A DNA stretch of 64,000 bases. Source: Haliclona indistincta (lineage: Eukaryota > Porifera > Demospongiae > Haplosclerida > Chalinidae). A program made the position numbers and the translations under genes. The stretch spans positions 7,696,384 to 7,760,383 of the forward strand of contig OZ024791.1 of the NCBI GenBank assembly GCA_964017065.1, written 5' to 3'. Below, piece by piece: positions 10,601 through 22,343 of this stretch. Below the pieces are notes generated by a model. It did not search any database, was not told the origin of the DNA, and saw only the letters and a program-made list of their open reading frames with translations. Each line of letters starts with the position of its first letter. Positions within the stretch are counted from its first letter, which is position 1.

Positions 10601-13600
10601 TTCCTCGTGGAATTTTAGTAACAAGTGATGCGTTTCTGTGTCCTTGTAAAGAATACAGTAATGTCCGCCACGTATACGTCTTCGACACCGATGAGAACGA
10701 CGCTCAGTGCGAGAAGAGTGGAGAGTGTCATGAGCTAACACCATCACAGCTAAGGTGGATGGATGAACCACAAGGTGTGTATAGCTATAAGTTTTTTTGA
10801 TGTAGATAAATGTATATGTTATTGAGTAAATGAAGCACCAAAGGTGCAGATGCCTGGTGGAATTGCATAAGATAAGTAGCAGCCAGAAACCAGCTAGGAG
10901 ACTCTAAAGCTGGAATCTAAACTGGAATCTGGTGCTTAGCTGAGCAAGTGACATGGTTTCAGCTTTTAGTTTCTCCCCAGAAACCAAGCAAGTGCATAGT
11001 TGTGGTTTAATAATTAGCTGCATGCCTACAATAATTGTTTTGATGACTGCTAGCTCCCAGAGTAAAAGGACATTGTTTTTGGTTACCCACCACATTAGTA
11101 ATTTTGGTTTAATTTTGTATTCAATACTGTCAACACTGTGAAATTGAACATTATTTAAGTGGTCGAAACATTTGGTTTACACAAAATCCTTCAGCTAGTG
11201 TCAACCAAATTTATGCTGTAAATTGTTTTTAAACTTTTTGACAATATTTTCATGATGATTTTTGGTGCTTCTCTTAGAAATGGCTCCCAAAGAACAACCT
11301 GGATGGAGTTCAAAAGTCACTCGAAAAGAGGTAGGAAAAGATTTCTATCTACTAGCTGCTATCTTTAACGTCTTTACACCTGTCAGGTAACCAATGCATC
11401 TGTTGATGCATGCACTGGAGCTGGCAAGCCACCGTTCTGTGAGAGGACTGTGACAGCACCCTCTCCTCAAACCACTCCACCTCCCCTAGCAATGAGCGTT
11501 GAACTTGAAGGAACAAGACCACCAGAAAATCTCTCAATTCAAGCTCCGGAAGAACAGTGCACACGTTCATCAGGCGGTCAGTACTTGTGAATATTATTAT
11601 GCGGTTGTGAATATTGGCACGTGGTAGTGAATATCATTTCGCGCTTTGTAGTATGCTGTACTTCGTGTACGTGCTGGGAAAGCACAAAACAGTATAAAAC
11701 TCGGGCATGAAGCGTTGGACTACGCTTATATAGGGCAAAGATGGTAAGCTACACGTGGCCAACACTTTAACGGAGAGTTTTTCGAATTGCGTATTCAACA
11801 GCCAAGATAAGTTACGTAAGTACTGTTTGTCGCTGCTTTACTGCCAAAAACTCTCCGTTACTGGATTCCTCGTGTCAAGATAGCCACAGAAACGTGGTTT
11901 CAGCAACCTGGCATGCTCTGCTAAAAAGTCTTTCAGACAAATAGGCGTGGTTTTTGTCGCGCCTCTGGCGGTCCTTCCCAGTAAGCTGTCTCGCTAAAAC
12001 TTGGTATACATGCAGTACTTCCAGTCGTGTTGTTATGCAGCTAGCGATGCGTTCGTAGCTTCTTTACATCTGGAAATCTGGCCCATAGCAACAGCGCCGC
12101 CTCATGAATATTAATAATGACCGAGCACCCTTAAGCTAGAGCAAGCAAAGGGTTTGCAAATAATTTATTGCAGAAATACTAAGATTTTGTGTTATAGGCC
12201 AGCATTTAGTCTGTCAGCAATTAAGCAAAGATGGTTGAATGGACCACAAGGTACAATTTGCACGCCTCACAAAGCATGCAGTGTGCCCCAGGCCCCGTGG
12301 AGTGTTAATTGCATTCCTAAGCATGACATAAATATATACTATACTACATAAATATACTATACATGTACAGTACGTATCGGTTATAGCGTGACCGCGAGTA
12401 ACGATTTATCTGTTATAGCGATGAAATCACGAATAATCAAAAGCAAAACGTTACCTCACCATACAAATTGTATCGGGTATAGCGATCTCGGCTATAGCGA
12501 TAATCCTGTTATAACGATAGGAAGACGCGAGGCAAAACGTACAAAACTGTATAAAAGATGATCGCTGCCTGAGCCTGAGCCATGGTATTCTTAGGCGCTT
12601 GGTAGAACTTTCTGCCATAGCTAGCTGCTGAGCTGCGGTATCAGAGCTAGTTCAAATAGCTGCAGTGCCCGCGCTCGCTTAAGTTACGTAATTATTAATA
12701 GTAAATGAATATTAATTAGTATCGAGCATAACGATATACTGCTTATAACGATAGAATCACCGAAAATCAAAGACCCACGCTATAACCGATACGTACTGTA
12801 TTAGGGAGTCACGGTAGTGACTCCCTATGTAGGGTTGAACGGGAAAACAAGATGGCGGCTAAATACAATGTATTACCGTTCAAACGCTGATATTTTGCCA
12901 GGTGGTGAATTTTATACGTTCAAGGACACTTAGATCTGCTCTCTGGCGTTGCCCCATCTTACAGTAGCAAGGAGAGTGCTCTACACTGTTACTAAAGTGA
13001 CGAACCTAGAAACGGTGAAAATCGAGTTTCGTCATATTCGTTTTCTTCTTTCTTCAGCGCGCCTAGCGCCTTTACACGAGCAGTGCCGAGACCAAAACAC
13101 CCACGAACAGTCGTGAAATTCTCCTGGCAGGTGCCTTTTGAACTTTGTTTTTAGCGAAACGGCAATATACATTCCGCGAGTTCTCGATCGTGATCCATTG
13201 TCAGCTAAGTGTTAGACGCCATTATTGTGATTGCGCAATACTCAAGTGACCAAGCAGTGGTTAGCGCACGTGACCAAGCACTACCTCGAGTATCTCCGCG
13301 CTGTATGGATCACAGAGAACACATATCTGTCTGGAGTCTTCGAAGAATGGAAAGATCGTATAGGATCACCATTCTGCACTTGCCAGATAATTATAACCGC
13401 CATACAGATCTACAAACTAGTGTGGGCGGGGCTCGTATGCACTTCATGCATGCATGTATGCGTAGGCAAGCAGCATAATAATTATTCTTAGCTACAAGTT
13501 TAAAATTGTTAATAATAAAGAAAAGCCATCAACAACAGGAAAACTAAATCAATGGTGGAAACAAAGACGGCTCAGTACGTTCATGATATTGAACTGCACT

Positions 13601-15669
13601 TCACTGAAAAGTAAAAAGGACACAAACAAGAAATTAAAAAGATTTCTATCGAAATCAAAAGAATGTAGGGTTGTGAAATCTACCACTGGTTCACAATGTA
13701 AACTAACAAGGAACAAGCATGGAATGGTAACACGATTGACTAGACACATTTTTGCACATTGATTATTATAATTCACTTTCGGTTGCCTTAGTTATTTTTG
13801 CTTTATCCAGTTTGTTTGTGTTGCTTATCTCCTTGACAACTGAGCTAGCTGGGATGGAGCACGTGACTTTAACCCATGCACCCACGCGTTGACGACCAGA
13901 CCACGTCAGCTCGTTGTTGGGCGTGTCACTGTAGGCATGGTTTCTTCTGGTCTGGAACTATGGCGAATTTTGAGGGCTCTTGTAGCCAGCTTTTCCGGAT
14001 TGTGTGACTGATTGCAGCTATCCAGGTACATTTAGATGACTGCGCCAGTAATTCCTACCAGTTCTGAATGCTTGCCATTGACCAATAGACAGAATTAAGT
14101 GCAGCTAGCTATCTCGCTTGCTCGCTCGCTTCTTCCTCTTGCAAGCGGCTCAGGCCCCTTCGGCTAGACACGCACAGACACTACAAACATATCTTATCAT
14201 TCACACAGTTCATATCTGTCTCTCAAAAAAAAATATATATATATGTTCTTCACAGGGTCGGATCCTTTGATCCTCAAAGGGCCGACAGCGGAAACTTGTA
14301 AAGATGAAGGTTCCGCCTCCAAGCCGACAAAGGGGTGGTTTCATGGTACTTGAATGCCGCCTGCATCTCATTTCCTGTACAATAACCATTATAACTTGTG
14401 TTATTAATAATAAGTGGTCACTTACCATGAATATTAAGTAGCATTGTAATTTTACAACTATTCAGTGGTCAAAGAGTTATTTGATCACATAAACTGCTGC
14501 ACCAAATACATATTGAACTAGGTTGAATTTGGTTTGATCACATTCACACTGATATGCATTCATCAAATCTTTTCATTCCTTTTGCAGTTGTTGATTACCG
14601 GTACACCACCAGTCCTATAAATCCAAGAACCTATTGGCGTCTTCATGAATGCGAGTACACAGGCGTTGGCACAACTCTCATGGTGTTTGATACCGGTATC
14701 GATAAGTCTCATCCATCTTTCTCCTCGAAGAGTCTGTTGTTACCACAGGGATCTTGTGATGACGAGGACAAATCTGGGCACGGTACTTTGTGTGCAGGAG
14801 TTGCTTGTGGTGTTGAAAAAAAAGTCACTTTAAAGCATGGGGGTAAACCGCTCATAGTTTGTGGAGTTGCACCTAATGCTAAATTGGGAATTTGGAAGGC
14901 TCGTAAAAAACTTCCCAAGGATCACAAAGATCTCGAGTATCAGCATTCTGAATTTAAAAAAGAATTGAAATTATTGACAGAATACGTTCAAAGGAATACA
15001 TTCGAGAAACCTCCTTTTGATGTATTAGTTATTCCTAGTGGAATGCCTAAGCCCGACACCGATATGAACAAGCACATCGAGACATTGGATGGCATGGGAA
15101 TTATTATAGTGTGTGCTGCCAGCAACTATGGTGCTGAAAGCAATGGCATCGCGTACCCTGCTCGTTTTGATGAAACCATCTGCATTGGTTCTAACACGCC
15201 TGGTTATAAACCAAGTGATTTTTCACCTGTAGGTGATAAAATGGATTTTTTGGCCATTGGAGAAAATATCATTGGTCCAAAGAGCAAAAATTATGATCCA
15301 AAGAGCGAAAAATGTGTAGAATGTGAAAGAAAGAGTGTTTGTCTTTCAGAAGAGAGTAGTAAAATGTTTTCGATATACAAAGGTACATCATTTAGTGCTC
15401 CGGCAGTTGGAGGACTGATATGCTTAATTCTTGAAACTCTAAAATCCAATCAAAGGGATCTTCGTATTGCTGAAAAGCCAAATCGCAAATTTATTAAGAA
15501 TCTATTGAAGCATTTGACAAACAAGAAAGGTGGTGAACCATGGGATCAACGTTGTGGATTTGGAGCCATAGATCCTAATAGATTGAAAATATTCTTCGAC
15601 AATCCTATGCACATTATTCAGGACATGAGGTATGCTAACGAAATAATGTCTCCTGCTCCAATTTCATAG
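7669..15669 (+). CDS. A2: Death-Death-linker-Roc/COR-subtilase protein
   Basis: Exons: 7669-7696 (MATSASHTP), 7747-8028 (Death 1), 8075-8362 (Death 2, with a small insertion near NFIVIMEDKG), 8472-8513 (hydrophilic linker E, weak acceptor), 8564-8617 (charged linker F, KKKTREREEETHEDKLL), 8792-10774 (Roc/COR), 14588-15669 (subtilase). The total is 3759 nt, exactly 1253 codons. It differs from A1 in having the two short linker exons in place of the beta module. The 3.8-kb intron before the protease exon has swallowed several repeats and a relic beta module. All catalytic and GTPase motifs are intact. Uncertain points: exon E may be skipped (F alone also keeps frame), and splicing across so long an intron is unproven. 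Confidence 0.75.
8792..10774 (+). other. Roc/COR GTPase exon of A2
   Basis: An uninterrupted exon of 1983 nt with GAPGSGKT, DTGGQP and a G4-like VGTFEDE. The linker after the P-loop has an expanded proline run (KPPPPPEERESS) compared with A1. The segment around DTGGQPCYQSVAPLLLRENS is almost base-for-base the same as in the other five copies, whereas the C-terminal region (KSFPKCNLPSPTFPFSQ) is divergent. Confidence 0.7.
11276..11574 (+). pseudogene. Relic beta-module exons within A2 intron
   Basis: Starts inside the third exon of the beta module (WLPKEQPGWSSKVTRKE-like, to about 11332) and continues with a copy of its fourth exon (11387-11574, VTNASVDACTGAGKPPFCER). The first two exons are missing: sequence from the intron before exon a (GATTTTTGGTGCTTCTCTTA) joins directly to mid-exon c, a deletion join. 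It lies downstream of the GTPase exon, so it is misplaced as well as truncated. Confidence 0.65.
11575..12131. repeat. Unclassified insertion in A2 intron
   Basis: Sequence on both sides matches the A1 intron (right side resumes at AAGCTAGAGCAAGCAAAGGG), but these approximately 560 bp have no counterpart there. The ends look weakly inverted (GGTCAGTACTTGTGAATATT against the complement of TGAATATTAATAATGACCGA), and an internal pair AACGGAGAGTTTTT / AAAAACTCTCCGTT forms a hairpin. Probably a non-autonomous DNA element; no coding capacity. Confidence 0.4.
12366..12800. mobile_element. Tigger/pogo-like MITE
   Basis: The 25-bp ends 12366-12390 and 12776-12800 are perfect reverse complements, reading TA-CAGTACGTATCGGTTATA at the left. 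A CAGT start flanked by TA is the Tc1/mariner-pogo pattern, and the internal GGTTATAGCGA / GTTATAACGA subrepeats resemble Tigger termini. The 435-bp length and absence of any frame make it non-autonomous. It abuts repeat R1 copy 2. Confidence 0.75.
12803..13632 (+). repeat. Interspersed repeat R1, copy 2
   Basis: Opens with the hairpin GGGAGTCACGGTAGTGACTC and continues through the same AACAAGATGGCGGCTA segment as copy 1. The short pyrimidine tract at about 13040-13060 corresponds to the expanded microsatellite of copy 3. Confidence 0.7.
13633..13745. repeat. Foldback element FB, left arm only
   Basis: Matches the left arm of FB from GATTTCTATCGAAATCAAAA to the TAACACGATTGACT region, then breaks off. 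The right arm is absent, so this is a truncated copy. Confidence 0.6.
13746..14587 (+). other. 3' part of A2 intron before subtilase exon
   Basis: 13750-13830 matches the A7 intron at 49430-49530. About 13835-14480 is extra sequence not found in A7, with a hairpin around GGATCCTTTGATCC and an (AT)n run near 14230-14242. The intron ends TTCCTTTTGCAG at 14587. No gene. Confidence 0.45.
14588..15669 (+). other. Subtilisin-like protease exon of A2
   Basis: Phase-1 entry after TTTTGCAG. Asp in VFDTGID, His in GHGTLCAG, Asn in CAASNYG (A1 has CSGSNDG) and Ser in GTSFSAPAV are all present. A loop between the oxyanion Asn and the Ser is longer than in the sisters because of an internal near-duplication (GPKSKNYDPKSEKCVECERK), which adds cysteines. 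Confidence 0.85.
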
Positions 15670-16338
15670 TCTGAAGCTCTACTACACTGACACATTGACT
15701 TTAGATTCTCATTGTGATACTCTTCTAGCAATTGTTTATGTATTCTCTGTATTTATTTGTTTTGTATGCTTAGAAGAAGCTACTAAGCACTGTGTCTTAT
15801 GTGTAACAATCAGTTTATTCACACATGTTTTGCACTTTAACTCAAATTGGGTGGTTTGAATGAATGTTAAGAAAAATAAGAGAATCAAAATGAAGCTGAG
15901 CAACACAACACTATCCAAAATATTAAATTGACTCTAGTAGCTCTAGAATAATTATAACAATGTATGGTGAAGTGGTATCACTGTTGATGGTATTCAAAGT
16001 CTTGTAATTGGTACAGCTGATTGCAGCAAACTTGACTCTCAGTTTTGACAAACAGACTACAAGGACTCATATTTGTGGTCAACACCACACCTCTCCCTGT
16101 ACATGCTAGCGCTGTTGACCACAAATTAACAGTCCTTGTAGTATGTTTGTCAAAACCAGGAGTCAAGTTTGCTGCAATCAGCTGTGTACACAGAAATCCA
16201 GATCAGTGTATTTTGACTGACTTCCTATAAAGCCTTATTATAAGGGAATAGTTACACAAGCACCTCCTTCTGCCCTCGGTCTTAGGTCCCTTGTTTTGAT
16301 GTTTTCGGCTATCAAGACTCTTGAACACAAGCACTATC
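15670..16338 (+). other. A2-A3 intergenic region
   Basis: Contains the family 3' flank (TAGAAGAAGCTACTAAGCAC), then an inverted repeat of about 70-bp arms (about 16014-16080 and 16117-16187) that other A promoters lack. TATAAAG follows at 16226-16232. The CArG box here is disrupted by three extra bases (CCTTATTATAAGG). Confidence 0.5.
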
Positions 16339-19021
16339 ATGGCTGCTAGTGCCTCTCATACACCAAGTAAGTTATTATAGTGAAGCACTAATGAATGACA
16401 CTGTGTCCATGACTGCAGTTTCACGAGATCCTGCTGAACTGGAGCCACTTATCCAAGAAGAGAGAACTAGATGCACTTCACTGGGATTTCTGCTCAAGAT
16501 TCCTCTTTCTGTGCTGCAAGATCTTGAGAAAAAATCCAAGGTCAAGAAGCCAAACAGGGAATGTTTTTTAGAGATGTGGCAGCAATGGTTCAAGGACAAA
16601 GGAGAAAGAAAGTGGATTGAAATCTTTGAAGCACTGAAACAACAGAGTCTTAAGAATATTTTAGAGAAAAAATACAAACCAGACACACCAGGTATGTGTT
16701 CTCAATAATATAGAATTTAGGTCATTTCTGAATGCAGTTCAGCGAGACTTCAATTTCGAAGGAGAGCTGAAGGAAATGATTCCCGAGTGGTACCAGTTTG
16801 GCTGTGCACTTGGAGTATCAAAAATAGATATGGATATTATCAAGGAGGGCGAGATCAGCTCAGAGGTCTACATGATATCTATGCTGGAGGAGTGGAAGAA
16901 CACTCATGAAGATAGCTACACATGGGAAACTCTACAAGAGGCACTTAGAATCATTGATAACAATAGACTGGCAGCACATCTGGAGGAACACAGACTAAAA
17001 GACATACAAGGTCATTATCATTATAACAAGTTGGAGGGTGCTTCTCTTTCAGATACAATGATAAAGGTTTTTAGCCATCCAAAGTAAACAGATTACCAGC
17101 TGTATAGCCATAGTAACCAAATTCACTTGTACACACACAGGGCACCAGTTGAGGATGATGGGTCAAGTAGTGAAAAGTATGGATGCAAAGTGTTCTATCA
17201 GAGAAGAGGTGTCAATACATGGAAGATTACATTTGCCGTCTTTCCATGTGACAAATCAGATGTGAGCCCAAACAGAATCAACTAGACTATAATCATTGTA
17301 ATGATATAGGAGGTCAAATGCAATGAGGATGAACAAGAAGGACCAAGCTGTCACTTTGACCTTGAGACAGATAAATTAAAAATAGCTCCCAAACAACAAG
17401 CTGGATGGAGTTCAAAAGTCACTCGAAAAGAGGTAGGAGAAAGATCTCTATCTACTAGCTGCTTTGACGTCTTTACACCTGTCAGGTAACCAAAGCATCT
17501 GTTGATGCATACACTGGAGCTGGCAAGGCACCATTCTGTGAGATGACTGTCGAAGCAGCCTCTTCTCAAAGCACTCCACCTCCCCTAGCAATGAGCGTTG
17601 AACTTGTGGGACCAAAACCACCCATAATCATGCAGCTAGCAGAAAACGTCCCAATTCAAACTCTGGAAGTACATAAACTGAAGTACAAGCAAGGTTAGCT
17701 CAATAGACATCAGTGCAGTGTCAACATACAGTGTCAACATGCATAATGCTCGCCTCGTATTAGTTAATTTCTCTACGTTTGGTGCCCATGGTTTGGGGTC
17801 AAGCTGGCATACCCCAGTGGTGCTCTGAGAGTGCAGACTTTCCCATGGGACACTGCAAAGCTGGTTCAAGTCTGGATGACCATAAAGACATAGTTTTCAT
17901 TGCTAGTTTTCATTAAGGGAAATACCTCTGGATCTGCCTATGCACATTGACTTTGCAGACTAATATATTTTGCAGAATGGTCAGGATCTTCTGCATCTTC
18001 TAAAACATTGACAAAACCAAAGGAAGAGAGTACTGCTGCATATGACCAAAGTGGTCCTACATCTTATGTAGGACCTGTGATGGTTATTGAGAAGCCTACA
18101 ATGAAAGAAGTAACAGAAAAAAGTATGTTCTTTCTGTACAATATTTATCCACATTGAACTGGGTTGAATTTGGTTTGACCACTGATATGCATTCATCAAA
18201 TCTGCAAATGGATTCTGTGTGAACACACCCTTGTAGTTTTCATTCCTTTTACCTACCTTCTTATATTACTTGTAGCTGTTTACGTCAAAAAACCTTTAAG
18301 TACTGGTAATCCCATTTATGCCACGTAAGTTACTTTGTCAACGTATTGATTTAACTTTCAAGTATACTTTTTGCAGTGAATTTAAAGAAAAGAGGAAAAT
18401 TGATGGTCAGTAATTAATGTCATCCTCAGCTATTGTTAAAATGACACTGACAGGTCAAGAGTACAAATGCCAAGTATTTTCTAAGGCATACAACAAAGGG
18501 GACAAGTATAAAGTCAAGCTAATCTTTGCATTCTCTAGGAAACATTTGGGAAGGGTGAGTGAAGTTTTTAATATTTATCATAACTGTACATGGATACAAT
18601 GTAACTAGGAAGTGAAAAGTTACTTCTCAGAAAGAAAACTAAAACTAAAGGATGATACTTGTTTTGATAAGTTTGAGTCAGAACACGTGATGACAAGCGT
18701 AGCAGGTTCAAAGTCAGGAGAATGGAGTATGATACCAGGAAAACAAAAGGTAGGTAATCAGGAGCTCAATATACTGTGAACAAAATGCTATTACTTATAT
18801 AACAGGTGACTGTGTCTAGAGAATCAGTTGATGAGTATACTGGAGAAGGTGTACCCCCACACTGTGTGATGGTGCTTGAAGTTGTTGTTATTGAACGTCG
18901 TTTGAGGATAGATGTCACACTTGAAGGCATCACCCCCTTTGTTACTATCAAAATCGACATAAATCTTACTGATGACACAATATATGAAATAGATACTGAC
19001 AGTGATACTGACAGTGACTAG
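16339..19021 (+). CDS. A3: Death-Death-tandem beta-module protein without GTPase
   Basis: Exons: 16339-16366, 16419-16691 (Death 1), 16738-17010 (Death 2), 17053-17083, 17141-17261, 17310-17432 and 17486-17693 (beta module 1), 17976-18122 (Ser/Lys-rich linker), 18276-18324, 18377-18405, then 18454-18554, 18609-18749 and 18806-19021 (beta module 2, stop). The total is 1740 nt, exactly 580 codons. The second module repeats the signature of the first (YKCQVFSKAY; VTVSRESVDEYTGEGVPPHC) with identical internal intron phases, so it is an old duplication of the whole exon set. The C-terminus is acidic (TDSDTDSD). No GTPase or protease exon follows before the next gene. Function unknown; possibly an adaptor-like or regulatory family member. 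Confidence 0.7.
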
Positions 19022-19261
19022 ACTTCTGATTAATGAACACACAAGATAAATTAGAAACTGTCGTTTTTAAATTAAGCCCTGTACTTTTATTAATATCTAA
19101 CAGCTGATTAATCAGATCAGTTGCAGAATCTAGAATTATCTTTCACACAAGTGGTAGATAGGTGTTATTTTTCTTTCATAATAGCTAGTCTATTATAGTT
19201 ACTATAAATTGCTAGTAATCTGGATAATCAATATAAATTAATTATGAATCTTAATCTGACA

Positions 19262-19645
19262 AGAAATTAAAAAGATTTCTATCGAAATCAAAAGGATGTA
19301 GTGATGAAGAAATCTACCACTGGTTCACAATGTAAACCAACAAGGAACAAGCATAGAATGGTAACACGATTGACTTGCTAACAGACCATAGATCCCTACA
19401 TCAGTGGCTGCTGTGGCCAGACTATAGCTAGTTAAGCTGTTTACTGTTGACTGACACTTTGAATAGAATTCAGCTTGTGACAAAATATTGATCTTATGTA
19501 CAGCCACTGATGTAGGGATCTATGGTCTGTTAGCAAGTCAATCGTGTTACCATTCTATGCTTGTTCCTTGTTGGTTTACATTGTGAACCAGTGGTAGATT
19601 TCTTCATCACTACATCCTTTTGATTTCGATAGAAATCTTTTTAAG
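19262..19645. repeat. Foldback element FB, copy 2
   Basis: Both arms are present: GATTTCTATCGAAATCAAAA near 19276 and its reverse complement ending near 19640. The central loop resembles that of copy 1. Confidence 0.75.
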
Positions 19646-20204
19646 CCAGGAAAACCCGAACTTTTCTTTCTTGCTGCCCTTTGCACAATATAATCTACAG
19701 TGTCCTGGCTATTACTTGCCCGTTTTACAAGGAAAATGGGTGTACCCACACTCCAGTAGCACTTGCCGTATTTGGAACAAAATTATTTCGTACTCGGCAA
19801 TCACCAGAGACCCACATAGGGGTGGGTGGGTCGTGGGGAGGGCGTCAGGTGGCTTTTTTTTGGCGCTCTGGCAAAAGGAGATGTATCTTCTTCCATCGCT
19901 CTTGCTGGTAGGGGATTTTTGCCGAAATCGTTTGTTCTCATTAAATATTCGCCCCTCTGTAACTTACAGACAGAGACCTTTTTGCAAAATCCGATACATA
20001 CGTTTCTTCCTTGTGTACCAAAGTTTATGTCTGACATTTTTGTGGGTGTGGCATGCTCAGGAAACAAACGCAACTTTTCGTCATTGGGTGGGGCTTGCTA
20101 CGCCCACAAGACGAATGGCGACTTTCTTGGGTGATCAGTGTGACTGACCAAACCTTCAACTAACAGTAGAAACCAAAATATTCGTAATCCTGATGTTTGG
20201 GATT
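19646..20204 (+). other. Intergenic sequence, no gene recognised
   Basis: Longish open frames exist on both strands (for example 19620-20147) but they overlap one another, show no domain, lack splice partners and start inside a foldback element. I treat the stretch as non-coding, probably repeat-derived. Confidence 0.4.
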
Positions 20205-21197
20205 TCCACCCTTAATTTCTTGTTTGTGTCCTTTTTTCTTTTTAGTGAAGTGCAGTTCAATATCATGCATGTACGGAGAAGTCTTTGTTTCCACCATTAG
20301 TTTAGTATTCCTGTTGTTGATGGCTTTTCTTAAACTTGTAGCTAAAATTGTTAAGCTGTACGTATCAGGTCTGCCTAGTCGCCTACGCATGCACACGAGC
20401 CCCGCCCACACTTGTTTGTAGACCTATACGGCGGTTATAATTATTTGGCAAGTGCAGAATGGCGATCCTACACGAGCTTACCGTTCTTCGAAGACTCCAA
20501 ACAAATGCCGGGTGTGTGTTCTCCGTGATAGTGATCCACACGGCGCAGCGATACTTTAGCTGCTTGGTCACGTGCGCTACCATTGCTTGGTCACGTGCGT
20601 AGTCTATTGGTATTGCGCAATCACAATAATGGCGTCTAACACTAAGCTGACAATGGATCACGATCGAGAAATCGCGGAACTTAGATCGCCGTTACGCTAA
20701 AAACGAAGCTCAAAAGGCACATGCCAGGAGAATTTCACGACTGTTCGTGGATGTTTTGGTCTCGGCACTGCTCGCGTAAAGGCGCTAGGCGAGTGAGGGA
20801 GGGAGGGAGGGAGGAGGGAGGGAGGGAGGGAGGGAGGGAGGGAGGAGGGAGGGAGGGAGGGAGGGAGGGAGGGAGGGAGGGAGGGAGGGAGGGAGGGAGG
20901 GAGGGAGGAAGGAAGGAAGGAAGGAAGGAAGGAAGGAAGGAAGGAAGGAAGGAAGGAAACGAAGATGACGAAACTCGATTTTCACCGTTTCCAGGTTCGT
21001 CACTTTAGTAACAATTTCGAGCAATCTCCTTGCTACTGTAAGATGGGGCAACGCCAGAGAGCAGATCTAAGTGTCTCAAGACGTATAAAATTCAACACCA
21101 GGCGAAATATCAGCGTTTGAACGCTAATACATTGTATGTAGCCGCCATCTTGTTTTCTCGTTCATCCCTACATAGGGAGTCACTACCGTGCCTCCCT
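20205..21197 (-). repeat. Interspersed repeat R1, copy 3 (inverted)
   Basis: Reverse complement of copies 1 and 2, from AGGAGGCACGGTAGTGACTC-type hairpin at the right end (about 21170-21197) to the TTCTTGTTTGTGTCC end at the left. It carries a large microsatellite expansion. Confidence 0.7.
20797..20957 (+). repeat. (GGGA)n/(GGAA)n microsatellite
   Basis: About 100 bp of GAGG units grade into about 55 bp of GGAA units. It occupies the place of the short TTCTTTCTTC tract of R1 copy 1. The apparent Arg/Glu/Gly repeat reading frames here are artefacts. Confidence 0.9.
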
Positions 21198-21648
21198 AAT
21201 AATTGTGTCTCAAAGATCGGTCAATGCCTAATTTCAAGTGGTAACCTACCACCGCATCAGTTGTAAAAACTGTCTAATAAAAGTGTCCCACACAGAAGTA
21301 CATTATCAACCGCACCTATTAATGATGACATTCCATATCGTCCAGTATGGGAGTACGCCTTGTGCCTAAGAGCAAAGTTCAAGCTCGACTGTGAATTAAC
21401 ACACATGGCTAAACCAGGATGACAATGTGGAGCCTTCATGACAAGAGTTCATAACTGATCAGTTGTACATGATTCCTACTGCACAGAAAATCATATTGTA
21501 GGGATATAATAATACAACTCAACTTGATGATGTTCAAGTCATGTTATAGGGGGTGGGTTCATGTCACTTCCCGGAATAAGCCTTGTCGATGTCTAAACAG
21601 CTCAAATTCTGCTAAAAAGTGTTGACTTGTGGTCTTAGATTCACAATA
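21198..21648 (+). other. B1 upstream region
   Basis: No intact gene. Fragments resembling the Death relics upstream of B2 and B3 (CTACTGCACAGAAAATCATA near 21477) precede the block CACAATAATGGCTACTCGTA shared by all three B promoters. Confidence 0.4.
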
Positions 21649-22343
21649 ATGGCTACTCGTAGTAACACACCAAGTAAGTCTAGCTACATGGAACATAGCT
21701 GTTGTTGACCAGCAATGATGTGAATGCAGTTAAATTGAGTGCTGGTCAGCTAGAGCCTCTTGTTAGAGAAGAGACTGCCAACTGTACTCTACTGGGAATT
21801 CAACTTGAAATACCTTACTCAAGACTGGAAGACTTAGAAAAAGAAGCCAGTGACAATAAACCAAGCATGGATTGTCTTGAAGAAATGCTGCAGCAATGGT
21901 TACAGGATATAGAAGAAGACAGAAAGTGGTCTGAAGTCTACAAAGCACTGGAACAGCAGGGAAACAGAAGACTCAAAGCTATTCTGGAGAAAGAACATAG
22001 TGCAGCAACATCAGGTAATACAGTGGTAAAGAATCTGTTCTATATTCACTGATAAACTGTAGTTAATCAGCTGGAATTCAAAGACTTGGTCAGAAAGCTG
22101 AAAGAAATGGCGTGTGAATGGTACACATTTGTGCACTTGAATTATCAATAACAGACTTGGAAATCATTTGAAGACAAAGGTGGTTCACAGCGCTACTTGA
22201 TAGCTATGCTGGAGGAATGGATGAAAACAAAGCAAGATGAAGAAGTCACATGGGAGAACCTCCAAAAGGCACTAAGAAGCATTGGTAACATGAAGCTTGC
22301 AACAGAACTGGAACAGCATAAACTAAAGGACCAAGAATTTTAA
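21649..22343 (+). pseudogene. B1: two-Death-domain gene with disrupted second domain
   Basis: Exons correspond to those of B2 and B3: 21649-21673 (MATRSNTP), 21730-22014 (Death 1, intact) and 22063-22343. In the last exon four bases are missing around 22130 (TTTGTGCACT against TTTGGTTGTGCACT) and one T is gained around 22169. The net change is -3, but the shifted stretch between them contains a TAA. The second domain is therefore cut after its first helix unless editing or other splicing intervenes. Confidence 0.75.

Noticed and set aside
19620..20147. 175-residue protein
   Set aside because: Begins in a foldback arm, overlaps equally long frames on both strands, and has no recognisable domain.
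20721..21051. Arg/Glu/Gly-rich and Pro/Ser/Leu-rich proteins
   Set aside because: Both are translations of the (GGGA)n/(GGAA)n microsatellite within repeat R1.
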